From Hemileia vastatrix (taxonomy: Eukaryota; Basidiomycota; Pucciniomycetes; Pucciniales; Zaghouaniaceae), in contig JASXTE010000017.1 in assembly GCA_030280995.1 (NCBI GenBank), positions 19,654,498-19,718,497 of the forward strand: a stretch of DNA of 64,000 nucleotides. The letters are read 5' to 3'. A model generated the notes under the pieces. It had not been told where the DNA came from and did no database searches. It was given only the letters and a program-made list of their open reading frames with translations. Shown one piece after another: positions 12,223-21,852 of this stretch. The stretch's first letter is position 1, and each line of letters opens with the position of its first letter. A program made the position numbers and the translations under genes.

Positions 12223-12808
12223 AACAAGTTATGTTAAGTTTTGTTTTTTTCTAAGAGGACTCACAGGAGGCTTTGAAACAGTTGTGACAGATAGAGGGCA
12301 CTAACTGGAAGTTAGGTGGACTATGGCTGAACAGGCAACTGGCATAAGCGCTCAGATGAGGGGGTAGAGGAAATGAAATCATATATTTTTATCGTTCAAG
12401 GGGACATGACGAGATAGGCAATTGGATTAAAGGAGATGCACACCATGTAAACTCAAAAGATGGTGGGAATTTAGCTAATGAGTTAACAAAATAGGAGTGG
12501 GATAGAGATTTATAGATCGGGCGCTCTACAGTTTAATTCTTATTTTACATGGTATATTGCTGTATCACAGTAAAGGTGGTAAAGTTTTATGATATAAAAT
12601 TTTATTTATGATTTTTTTTAGGGTCTACAGTTTTTTAAAGAAAGTAGAGGGAGCAAAGATAGGCACTTGATAGTATGAAATACAGGTGTAATAAATAGTG
12701 CCATGTCTAAAAAAAAAAGATTATTTGAAGGCATAGCATGAAAAATTTATGAAGAATATGTACAGGGAGAATGGACAGAGGAGGCTCATAAGGAGAAGTT
12801 CTAGTGGG
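12223..12808 (+). other. 3' noncoding region of the T element
   Basis: This stretch lies between the hairpin motifs and the antisense frames. I see no coding frame or repeat in it. Confidence 0.5.
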
Positions 12809-13604
12809 CTATTCAGTATCAGGGTGGAAGCTAATAGGATATCCTTTCCAGTCTTCAGACATGATGAAGCGACGGGGATTGGTGGGGAATCCAAGAATAG
12901 TTGATGAGCTGATTCCGTTCATTAGTTGACCTATCATTTCTATATGGGTATAGCGAGCTTCAAGTTCAGCGTCAGAAAAAGCTGGTGCATTAGAATAGAT
13001 TAGAGACATAGCGTCATATATAAGACAAAGTCTGGAAAACACTCGCATGGAATGGAAAAAGGGTAAAGGAATAGGAACCCATCAGAGGGAGATAAATTCA
13101 TTTAATCCTGACAAGGAGTCAGTGGGCAAGGGGAGAATAAGTATAATGAAGGATACTTAATTTCAAATAATTTTTGTGGGCATGCTGATGGAAAAGTAAT
13201 AGTAACCACGTCAGAAGCAGCTGCAGTGGAGCCTGAGCGCATAGAAGCATTACAAATTGGAGTGGAAGAAGGTGTAGTGCTAGGCTGAATATAATTTGGC
13301 GCTTGGGAAAACTAGGAAGCAATGATGATTCATAAGGAACATTATTATTAGTGGAAATAGTGGGACTAATGGTGGTAACTATGGGAGCGCTACTAGTAGA
13401 GCTAGGTGGAAAGCGAATATAAACAGTAGGCTGAGGAGTATTCTGGTTTAGAGAGATATTGCAAGTTTTGTGGTATCTAAAGCAATTGTCACAGGCAGGT
13501 CTAAAGGAGGCGTACCCCTGAGGTTTAGAAAATGTACAATGAAAGTTGTGGCGCTTACAAAACAACCATGCTTGATCTTTGGGAACTGTACAATATTTAG
13601 TCAT
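12809..13604 (-). pseudogene. Broken antisense gene with Cys-X2-Cys-X6-Cys motif (distal copy)
   Basis: From the ATG at 13604 the first ~60 residues hold FCKRHNFHC and then CDNCFRYHKTC, a CX2CX6C spacing like one half of a fungal Zn2Cys6 cluster. A Ser/Thr/Pro-rich stretch follows. Around 13300 the frame shifts: the plausible continuation is a Pro/Ser/Thr-rich sequence in another frame (from about 13293) down to ~13100. A separate helical frame at 13048-12809 (79 codons) probably is the C-terminal part. The gene is oriented opposite to the retroelement and lies between pol and the 3' LTR. It resembles in layout the intact antisense gene at 31129-32089. Function is unknown; DNA or RNA binding is a guess from the cysteine pattern. 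Confidence 0.55.
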
Positions 13605-13664
13605 GATATTTTGATGAAAAAGATCTAGGTTATTAGAAGAGCTATTTATAAGATAACAATGGCA

Positions 13665-13916
13665 TTATAAAGAAGTCATAAGTTGCGCCATGTCTGACTT
13701 GAGCGCTGGATGGTTTCTAAGAAGATAGTGAAATTTCATTTTTGTCATAATGAAGGACCCTAGGAAAGGAAAATCTGTCTCATTCAAGGGAAAGTCATAT
13801 ATTGAGAAGATCTGAAGATTAAAAGAGAGCGCATGTTCATACAACGCAGGGGAAGAATTTGCTGCTATAGAAAGTAGCAACAATTTCAAGTTTTTTTTTT
13901 TTTTGTCGCTCATCAT
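13665..13916 (-). CDS. Small antisense ORF, unrecognised
   Basis: An 83-codon frame with a basic N-terminus (SDKKKKNLKLLLLSI) followed by mixed helical residues. It lies between the two antisense zinc-cluster-like regions and could be the C-terminal piece of the upstream one or chance. I recognise no family. Confidence 0.25.
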   Translation of the reverse strand: MMSDKKKKNLKLLLLSIAANSSPALYEHALSFNLQIFSIYDFPLNETDFPFLGSFIMTKMKFHYLLRNHPALKSDMAQLMTSL

Positions 13917-14085
13917 TCATAGGCACTTAGTAGAAGGGTGCGTGGTAAGAAAAAGAATGTTTTTTTTTTGAAGGCAACTCATCTTGCAGTTGTAGAATTC
14001 TCACAGGAAAATTAAGGGAAAGTAAAATTACCGTTTTTTTTACAAGGTTATATACAATTTACAGGGAATATATACAAGGAGATTT

Positions 14086-14842
14086 TTAGTATTCTATGTC
14101 ATCAAAGATGGAGACCCAGAAAGCCCAGTCCTCAACAGCCTCTTGCATGTTTTGTTTTAAGGTGGTTATTAGCTGTTTTTGTTTATCATACTCGGCGCGA
14201 GTATAAACCAGGACCGCCTCGAGGAATCCTTCGACCGCAGTTAACATGTTGTTCATACAACGCATGGTCGCATTGTATGGAGCGCAGGCAATTTGCTCTG
14301 CAAATTCCCAGTTTTGAGCCATGTTGGACTCTTCATCATTGGAGTCTGGAAAAGTTTAGACGGGCCATTCGTCCAGGATGATGGTATCAAAGACCAGCTG
14401 CATAGTTGTCCAGTCAGGAGTGGGTATATGAGGAGTACACTCTGGAATACGTTTGGTATCCCAGAAAGGATCTTCTTCCAAGGCTTGAAGGAATCGTGGA
14501 ACACTAGGAGGCAGAGGCCTTTCAGCGTAAGGTGTTCCTGGCACATTATGAAAAAAAAGAGAATGTTAGCATTAGAAAAGGAAGAAGTAGGAAAAGAAGA
14601 CTTACTGTACTCTCCTCTGAAAAGAGAGATCTTGGGATAGAAGTGACACTACTGGGTGTAGGTTTGCGGTAACCAACCTTGGCTTGTTTTTTGCCAGGTG
14701 GGGTAGTAGGAGCAGGCGCCGGGTGCTTGATGGTCATTTGACTCATCATATTAAATGTGGAAGCGTTAGGGTCCAGGCGTGAAACGGTGGGCCGCCCATC
14801 GTAACTACACTTCTTTTTGCGTTTCTTGCAGTAATCACACGA
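14086..14842 (-). pseudogene. Broken antisense gene with CDYC...C zinc-cluster motif (proximal copy)
   Basis: Exon-like segment 14842-14606 follows a splice acceptor (TTTTTTTTTAG, with a TACTAAC branch-like site upstream; candidate intron 14909-14843 with GTAAGT donor). It begins SCDYCKKRKKKCSYDGR, a CX2CX6C motif in a strongly basic context like Zn2Cys6 regulators. A candidate intron 14605-14538 (GTAAGT...GCTAAC...CAG, 68 nt) leads to a segment at 14537-14086 ending in a helical, coiled-coil-like C-terminus (EYDKQKQLITTLKQNMQEA). That segment has one in-frame TAA at 14356-14358, and the two exons do not join in phase, so this copy is broken. An upstream exon could lie at 14910-15048. Position, orientation and architecture match the intact gene at 31129-32089. 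Confidence 0.6.
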
Positions 14843-15048
14843 CTAAAAAAAAAGGGGGGAAGAAATGAAAGGTTAGTAACAATAAGGAAGGAAAGTGAAG
14901 ATAACTTACAGTAAAGAATATATTGCCTCAAAAGGCTTTTTAGAAATAAAAGGGAGTTATTCCATTCTCGATACAGCGGGTGCATCTTGTCCCACCCATC
15001 AGTGTAGTTACTGGTGTTGTAGGTGAAGCAGCAGGGGGCTGAGTGCAC

Positions 15049-15218
15049 ACAAACTGTTAAATTGCATCCACAATGTTGGCAGTATTTTCAGTGTTAGGAT
15101 TGGCTCTTCTAGTATTCATTGAAAGATATAAAGGAAAATAAGAGAAGAAGATAGAAGATGGAGGAAGGAAACACTGTGAGACGCAGGTATTTATGGGCTC
15201 CTGGGGACAGTTGCGAGT
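15049..15218. other. Interval between antisense gene and LTR
   Basis: If the antisense gene is driven from the LTR, its 5' untranslated region would lie here. No conserved element is evident except the polypurine tract at the right edge. Confidence 0.4.
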
Positions 15219-15228
15219 AGAGGGAGGA
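15219..15228 (+). other. Polypurine tract of the T element
   Basis: AGAGGGAGGA precedes a TGTGGTA LTR start. The intact element 1 has the same arrangement (GGAGGGAGGA then TGTGGTAGCC on the minus strand at 33440-33431). Confidence 0.8.
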
Positions 15229-16325
15229 TGTGGTACGTGCCTTTCAGGTAGCATAATTTTAGACCTATCAGCGTGCGTAGTCCAGGAAGGACAAAGGGAG
15301 TTGGCACAGTAGGTAGTGTTAAAATATAATATGTATTTGCATGTTTCAAAGAACAAAGGAAATGGAAGCATGGAAAAGGATAAAGGGTTGGTGCGCTCGG
15401 ATTTTGCAGTGAGATATGCCGCACAATGGGGAATAGTGTGTTATTGATTTAGGACTGCAAGTGCTGAACAATATGGATTTGGATTTTCCAATGATTGTGT
15501 GTTACGCATTAAGGAAGGAGTTATGGCTTAAGGACAACTCAAGTGCATAGTATACTGCACCATGGCTAGTTTGGTAAACTTATTGAAACAGGTAATAAAG
15601 GAGGCTAACTAGTTAAGTGAATCGTCATAACTATGAACTTAGTATTAAAGAAAGGAGAGTGGGGACTCAATCAAAAAACTACCCGAGAGTCAAGGCAAAT
15701 AGGATCAGCATTAGAATGGGTCAAAACTGAAAGTAGCGCTGAAACATAACAAAGGTATAGTCAAAGCGCATATGTGGAGTATGAGTGAAACTAGTTAATA
15801 CTAGTGTTAGTAATCATAGGATATGTTTTAGGCGCTGTAGTTGCTACAAGAAGTGTACGTAGTTTAATAATAGATTAGTTATTGTTTTACTAATGTGGCG
15901 CTAGATCCAGCCCTGAAGATCCACTAGGGAACTGTGTCTTGAGTACTGGAAAAATATAAAAGGAGGACTATTTGATAGAGATAGAGAGAATTTTTTGTAA
16001 GTAGAATATAAGAAGAATAGAATAATTGAATTAGAGATATTTTTCTAATTCTTTTATAATTTGTGCGTCTGTGTGTGTATTTCATATAGTATAGTGAAAA
16101 GAGCGCAACATAGAAAGAATATATAGATTTAGTAGGATTGACTATTATTAGAGTTATTATATTTCTATAATAAGGCATATTCAAAGAGAGCGCTTCAAGA
16201 GGGAGTAGCTGTGGATAATAGCGCTTGTTAAGAATAGAAGTATCCAGATAGTAATACTTTTTTTTCCACATCTCTAAAACTCATCTCTCAACTTATAAAT
16301 ATTGTAATCAAATATTAGTGTTACA
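15229..16325 (+). mobile_element. 3' LTR of the 10345-16325 T element
   Basis: It starts TGTGGTACG right after the polypurine tract. The first ~440 bp recur at 63565-64000 with clear similarity (for example GTGTTACGCATTAAGGAAGG in both), which confirms a dispersed repeat. A TATA box is at 15955-15960. The right end is set at a TGTTACA near 16325 and is uncertain. Confidence 0.7.
15955..15960 (+). promoter_or_regulatory. LTR TATA box
   Basis: TATAAA within AAAATATAAAAGGAGG, at a plausible promoter position in the LTR. Confidence 0.5.
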
Positions 16326-17249
16326 CATTATTGCTCTGTCTTTAAAAATAAGAGTGGCAGGCACTTCTTTTTAGAAATTGAAGAGGAGAACCAACCCATC
16401 TTGAATTGTGTCTACTGCTTAGTACTTTAGAACAGTCTAAAACGCTCTTCTTCTTCTTCCTGAGAACCCATGTTAAATATTCCAATGTATACTTTTTGTT
16501 GGGAAAAATCTTGTGGAGAAGATTGGCTTTCAAAACTTACTGAGTTATGTCAGTTACCATAATTTTTGGTCTTAAATTTTTTCTTTTACTTATTTTTTTT
16601 CCTTTTGTAGCAAATATTTTTTTAGAGATTGGTAGCTCACAGCTATGGGTACTCAATAATATTGGTTTTTAAAAAAAATGGAAGATTAATGTGAACCTGA
16701 TGGTTTAAATACTGAAATTCTTTCCTCACAAATAAAATGGATCACCCTGAATCCAACATGAGAATGTTAGTTTATTTTCTTTGGTCTTTAATAGTTTGAT
16801 CTCTGCTTCTGTCTTTATGATTTAGGTTTTTAGTCACCCAAGACTATAAACTGAGGGCTTCGAGTCCCCCAAGACTTTAAAATAAGGGCTGTTAGTCCCC
16901 CAAGACTTAAAACTGAGGATGAGTCCCCAAGACTTTAAAATGAGGAGTTTTTTTTATTTGTAAGTCAAGAATTTCAGGCAAGAATCAATTACAGAAGAGA
17001 ATCAAGAGATGAAACAAAGTGTTCAGCATTAGTCTTTAACTGGTGGATGAGGTTTCTTCTTTTCTCAATTTCCTGTGGATGTTTAGCAGGGGTGGGCTGG
17101 AAGTAGTTTAGAATGAGACACTTTTATTGAGAAGATTGTTGTAGGAATTTGTCCTTAATGGTGGGAAATTGAATGGGTGGTGGTGTTTCAATTTCTCCCA
17201 CACTGTCATTGTCACTTTCTGGATGGGAATGAACTGGAAATTCATCAGT
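16326..17249 (+). other. 3' noncoding fragment of a T-lineage element
   Basis: It has no convincing gene; a 63-codon minus frame at 16342-16533 is unrecognised. The stretch contains four hairpin-motif copies (16833-16945) of the kind found only in T elements, which marks it as the 3' part of such an element lying before the LTR at ~17791. Confidence 0.55.
16833..16945 (+). repeat. Four tandem hairpin-motif copies (GTC-loop-GAC form)
   Basis: Copies begin at 16833, 16864, 16894 and 16923: GTCACCCAAGAC, GTCCCCCAAGAC (twice) and GTCCCCAAGAC, each followed by TWTAAAMTRAGG-like sequence. This is the same variant as the minus-strand array at 34100-35060 and is likewise on the element's sense strand. 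Confidence 0.8.
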
Positions 17250-17732
17250 TTAATATTTAGTATGGAGAACCATTGGTTTTACTATTAGATGGACCATGAT
17301 GGGTAGAGCTAGTGGCTGTAGTAGTGTTGGAACTCTTTTTTGAAGGGTGTAACTTGTTGATTTATCTGGATAATAAGATGGAAGGCCTAGATCTTTTGGT
17401 TTTTCTTGAAGGAGGACCAGGTTGAGGGGGAGGTGAATCTGTTGCAGATGATAATCAACCAGGTCTGGAGCAAGATTTCTTTCTGGAATAACAGGAATCA
17501 AACCCAGTTCTTTATGGATAAATTGGTGGTGATATGGTGCAGATGAGGTTATGGTCAGTATAGTATTGACAGGGACCCATTTCAGAGATGGATTTTGAAA
17601 AATGTGTGAAAATGGTGTTTTGGTGAAGGAGATTTTGGACATTCTCAATTGGAGGGAGGATGTGGTTTTCCAACATTGGCAGTGGCCTTTTTTGGTCTGT
17701 TTGGAGCTGTTTTGGTATGTCTCAATTGACAT
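17250..17732 (-). CDS. Hypothetical antisense protein next to the LTR (T lineage)
   Basis: This uninterrupted 160-codon frame on the minus strand has its ATG at 17732, 59 bp from the LTR that starts near 17791. The N-terminal half is basic and Ser/Thr-rich with a single CQC; the C-terminal half is rich in Pro, Leu and His. There is no CX2CX6C motif and I recognise no family. Its place between the motif repeats and the LTR, transcribed away from the LTR into the element, matches the antisense genes at 14086-15048 and 31129-32089. That positional parallel is the only argument for it being real. A GT-AG exon could precede it inside the LTR. Confidence 0.4.
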   Translation of the reverse strand: MSIETYQNSSKQTKKGHCQCWKTTSSLQLRMSKISFTKTPFSHIFQNPSLKWVPVNTILTITSSAPYHHQFIHKELGLIPVIPERNLAPDLVDYHLQQIHLPLNLVLLQEKPKDLGLPSYYPDKSTSYTLQKRVPTLLQPLALPIMVHLIVKPMVLHTKY

Positions 17733-17790
17733 TGGTTGAATAATTGGGTGTTTTTATGGTTATATTTAGTGAATATTGGGACTATATGTA

Positions 17791-18740
17791 TGTGGGTACT
17801 ACCATTGGATAGCCACAGTTTTTCTCTATATTTTATGTGTAGATAACATTTTTCATATTCTAAGTTTTAAGGGGTCGTTTTCTCACTTTTCATTTCTAAA
17901 AGATAGCTGTTTAGTTTTATTTTTTGTGTTTAACAGGCTAACCTTAAGTCTTAGGGTTAAGTTCTTAGTACCATTAAGTAGAGTTGATTTGGTTCTATAT
18001 TTTATATCACAATGTTGCCATAGCTTAATTTGTGTTATAAGGGTTTTAGTAGTTGTGGTGGATTTTTCTAAGTATTTTTGGCTTTTTTGGAGGTTTTTGG
18101 TGGTTTTCTGGCTTCAGGGAGGTCTGGCTGCTTCTAGGTGGGCCACCCCCCTTTATTATAGAAGGCTGGGGAGCGCTTCTAGAGGGTTTTAATTCAATTT
18201 GGCTGCAAAAACACCAAATTCATTGCTGTGCATGGATTTTTTAGATGGTGGTCTGTGTGTACATACTGAATAAGACAGTTTGGGGCAACCTTAATTATCA
18301 TATAACCATCCGGAGGTGATATCATTGTTTCTCACTCATTTTTCACTGTTTTTTGGCCACGATTGGCTGTGTTTATTGCAAGGTTAGTTCTTCATTTAAC
18401 TCAACTTTGGAAACTGGTTTCTCTGTTTTAGCTTTGCAACCTACATCAAGTAGCATTGCTTTCTTCTGTGCAACAAGTGCACAGTGTTTTGTTTTTCTGG
18501 TGAGGATCTTTCTGAATTTCTGGTTTCTGGCTCTTTGGTTGTCAGTGGTCTTCTATTGGCTACTGTCTTGACTTTTAGGAAGTCAAGAAGTGTGTTGGAA
18601 GGGGTATAGTAACAGTCTCTAATTTTCTGTAGCAAATAAATCTCACCTGGTATTTCTCAAAGGGACAGGGGTTCTTCTCTCCAGTTTTACTCCAACTCCC
18701 TTCTTCAAGGCCTATAGCTAGTACTATAGGATTTTCTACA
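17791..18740 (+). mobile_element. LTR of T-lineage element (5' LTR of the 18741-24498 copy)
   Basis: It starts TGTGGGTAC (compare TGTGGTAG and TGTGGTAC of other T LTRs) and ends TTCTACA just before a primer-binding site. It reappears in reverse orientation as a solo LTR at 62616-63563, including shared stretches such as CTTAAGTCTTAGGGTTAAG and the GCTAGTACTATAGG end. No polypurine tract is visible before 17791, so the left end is approximate. It may serve both the 3' fragment upstream and the gag-pol downstream. Confidence 0.7.
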
Positions 18741-18744
18741 TTTC

Positions 18745-18766
18745 TGAAACCCAACATGGGGTTAGG
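18745..18766 (+). other. Primer-binding site (decayed tRNA-Lys type)
   Basis: TGAAACCCAACATGGGGTT lies 4 nt after the LTR end. It matches the intact PBS of element 1 (TGGCGCCCAACGTGGGG, minus strand 41974-41958) apart from a few changes. Confidence 0.7.
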
Positions 18767-18959
18767 ATATGTTAGCTTTTTGGACCTTCTGTTACTTTTG
18801 GACTCTCTTCTGTGGTTGGAAACTGGTTTTCTGGAATCTATTGGGCCATGGCCTCTTGACCCTCTTTCTCTAGGAGTGGTAGTGGTACTGTTGGTGCTGT
18901 TGAGGATGGTAATCAGGCTTTTTCTGTTAGGCCTTTTATCAGGATCAAGTCCTGGAAGG

Positions 18960-20703
18960 GGCATATGTTTATGGGGGAGGATGCGAAGTTGTTTCAGGAG
19001 CTGTTTGAGGCTTCTGGGAATGTGGATGGTGCCTCTCACTTGGACATGGTGAAGCAAGTCATCTTCTATATTATTTACGGGGCTTTGGTGAAGGAAGTTG
19101 ATGCTATGGAGGGTTATATGAAGAAAGATTGGAAAAAGTTGTGTCTGTAGATGACAGACAGGTGGGGATCCAGATACTCAATAGTAAATCTCAATATGAT
19201 TGCTAGTGAATGGATATCTTATGGAGGTGTGCATAACCTCAAAAATTATAGGAAGTTTCTGGCTCATTTAGAGCCAGTGGTGGAATATTTGGTGGACATG
19301 CAGGAGTTGGAGAGTACTGACTCTGCAAGGGATATTTTCTGATCTTCTCCGGCCAGGAATGTCAGGATTGATCTTTTGAAGGAGTTGGCTAGGAAGGAAA
19401 AGATGAAGGTTCTTCCTGATGGCAATCAGAAATTGCCTGCTCTTTCTGTGGTGAAGGAGTTTGTAGATGGACATCTGAAACTTTTGGCAGTGGATTCTCT
19501 CCAGGAAGCTAGCACCAATTATTTTAGGAAGGTCAGTGATGTGTTTTCTCAAGATGTGGAGGAGTCCAGAAAGAAGGAAATGGTGAGCAAGGGGAATTCT
19601 CCTGAGAAGCCTAAGAAGGTAGACCCTGTGGTGGAGAAGTTGGCTTATTTAACCAAAAAGCTGCATATTTATGTTCAGGAGGCTCAGAAGGTCAATAAGG
19701 CTCCTTTTCATCATAGAGACTTTGATAGGAGGGTTGATAGGAGTGATCCTTTTGTCTGCTCTTATTTCAGCAGGAAGTGCCACAAGTACAATGATTTTTG
19801 GGCACAAAATAGTGATGTGTCTGAAGGGAAGGTGGAATTTGATGGGAAAATGTTCAAATTCCCAGATGGTTCTTTTGTGAAGCGTAATGATGGTCAGACT
19901 CCAGTGGACTTGGTGAGGAGGAGACATAATGTCAGCTCAAGGAGGCCAAGATTTAAAGAGTTACCTAATGAGGCTTCCTCTTCTGATAAAGGTTGAGACA
20001 ATGGCAATGGAAAGGGAAAGGAGGAAAAAGAGTCTCATTTTCATCTTTCTTTGGTGGTTTGGAGCTGTATTCTTGCGGTGGAAAGTCAAGTGGGGAATGC
20101 TTGGCTTGTGTTTATGATGTGGAACATGATAGGTGGTAAGGCCTAAGAGCAGTGCTCAGGCTCAACCAAAGCCTAAGGCTTCAAAGGTGGATCCTAAGCT
20201 GAGTGCAGTTAGGAAGAAGTACAGCAAAGAGGAGCTGTATAAAATGCAGAAGGGTATGGCAGATATGGGCCCCCCTATTTTTAGACCATTGGACATGAAT
20301 GGTGAGCCAATGCATAATGGACGGTGATTCTGACTCTAAGTAGGATGTCCCTTTGTCTTCATTTCCAAATCCTGCTGGAGTTAGAGGATCTGGTGAGGGA
20401 TCTGGTTTGATTGCTGATGATGGTAAATCTGTTGTTGGTTCTGGTCCTCGAGAATCTTCTAGGACCAAGGTAGTGAAGAAAAGAGCTCACTTTGAGAGGC
20501 CAGTGGTTTCTGGTAAAGTTAATGTTATGGACTCTGTCCTGGAAAGGATAAATCACGGTCAGGTTTCTTTTACTTATGGGGAGTTGTATGCTATCAGTCT
20601 TGGGTTGGCTTATAGGCAGAAAAATTTGTTGACCAGGAGAAGGGTTCCTTCTGGGGAGGTAGAATACATTTTTGATTCTGTTGAAAAATTTGGTGAGGGG
20701 TAA
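18960..20703 (+). pseudogene. Degenerate gag (T lineage)
   Basis: From 18965 the frame MVKQVIFYIIYGALVKEVDAM... aligns with the capsid-like region of the intact gag at 40598-41803 (MVKQIRFFILDREVEKEVISM). Stops interrupt at 19148-19150 and 19340-19342, but the reading continues at 19343-19996 with LPDGNQKLPALSVVKEFV (intact relative: LPDGETRIPGMEVLKKVI). A possible decayed zinc knuckle is CSYFSRKCHKYNDF near 19755. Further frames at 20133-20327 and 20353-20703 carry the gag-protease linker. Interestingly this broken copy still shows the knuckle-like and protease regions that the full-length element 1 lacks. Confidence 0.8.
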
Positions 20704-21060
20704 GAAACTCATTTTTATGCACCTCTGGGTTATGCCAATGTCACTATGAATGGCAGGGAGGCTAAGGAACTGGTGGATTAAGGTTCTCAGATTAAACTGA
20801 TTCTTTTTCTTAAGGCTACTAATTTGGGTCTCCTCATCAAAACAGGTATTGGTTGGAGTTTGACAGGGATTGGTGGCCATGTCACTGAATTGGTTGAAAT
20901 ATCAGAGTTTGTGAATTTAGATGTTGGTGGAGCCTCAGGGAAGGTTCATTTTTACAATGCCAAAGGAACTGTAAAAGCTGTTTTGTGGGGCCATTCTTGA
21001 TGGATTTTCAAGAAAGAATTGGCTATTAATTTAATGTGGGAATTAGCTTGGAGTTGACTA
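20704..21060 (+). pseudogene. Degenerate retroviral-type aspartic protease
   Basis: It reads VTMNGREAKELVD, then a stop (TAA at 20778-20780), then GSQIKLI. This is the D-[S/T]-G active-site region with the middle codon turned into a stop. A flap-like ILFLKATNLGLLIKTGIGWSL and a VEISEFVNLDVGG segment follow. In the family, this protease processes Gag-Pol. It lies between gag and reverse transcriptase as in other Ty3 elements. Confidence 0.65.
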
Positions 21061-21493
21061 GTGAAGATTAAAGGAGATTTTACATGAGTTTATCATCTCC
21101 TGGAGAGGATGGTTGGGAGACCAGGCCTGGTTTGTCTTCAATGTGACAGTGCATGGATTTTTGTAGGAGAAGAGGAGAAGTGGGTGCCGCCTCTGGTACT
21201 TTGGAGTGTGGCACAGGCTCTAGTGAGAGTCTGTCTTTTTTAGAATAATGAAGGCTTATTTCCCAAGTGCTGCAACCTCTCCCCAAAATGAAAAAATCTC
21301 AGGTTGTAGTAGGTCAGCTCCTTGGAGATGTACCAAGTGGATTTTCAACTTTCTCTTTTTAATGTTTCTCTTCTCTGAAAGTATTCTTCATGTTTTGTAT
21401 CAAGTATCTGTTCTCTCTCAAGATTCTCAATTATTTTTAATTCAACTTCAAATAAAAAGATTGGCTATATATATTTATTGAAAGATATGCAGA

Positions 21494-21605
21494 AAAGATG
21501 TGGAGTGGTGAGATTGTGGTCTAAAAGTAAGTCCTCCCAATTGTGCACTGCTAGGGTTTCTTCTACGCCTTTCAAAAACATTACCTTGGCCACCTCTCTA
21601 AGCAT
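21494..21605 (+). repeat. Duplicated pol leader segment, copy 1
   Basis: AGTAAGTCCTCCCAATTGTG...TTCAAAAACATTACCTTGGCC is repeated at 21943-22042, where it is part of the open pol frame. The copies differ at several sites. It is likely an unequal duplication within the element. Confidence 0.85.
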
Positions 21606-21765
21606 TGGGTGAGCATCTGGTTATTTTTATATGATAGAAGAAAACTTGAGAAAAGAAAAATAAAAATTTCAAGATAACTGAAGAAAATAAAGAAAAAAAT
21701 CTGAAGATAATCAAGAAAGAAGAAAAGAATTATTTTTGTGAAGATCATCAAGATCAATTTTCGGG

Positions 21766-21852
21766 CCTTTGCATGAGATTAAACTGCACAAGTTTTTGAA
21801 GAAAGAAGATTAGCAAGATCAATGTTTGGGCCTCCTTCATGAGGATAAACTG
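21766..21852 (+). repeat. Two hairpin-motif copies at the pol start
   Basis: Copies at 21766-21787 (CCTTTGCATGAGATTAAACTGC) and 21831-21852 (CCTCCTTCATGAGG stem, then ATAAACTGC). The second is translated as LLHEDKLH at the beginning of the pol frame. Confidence 0.8.
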
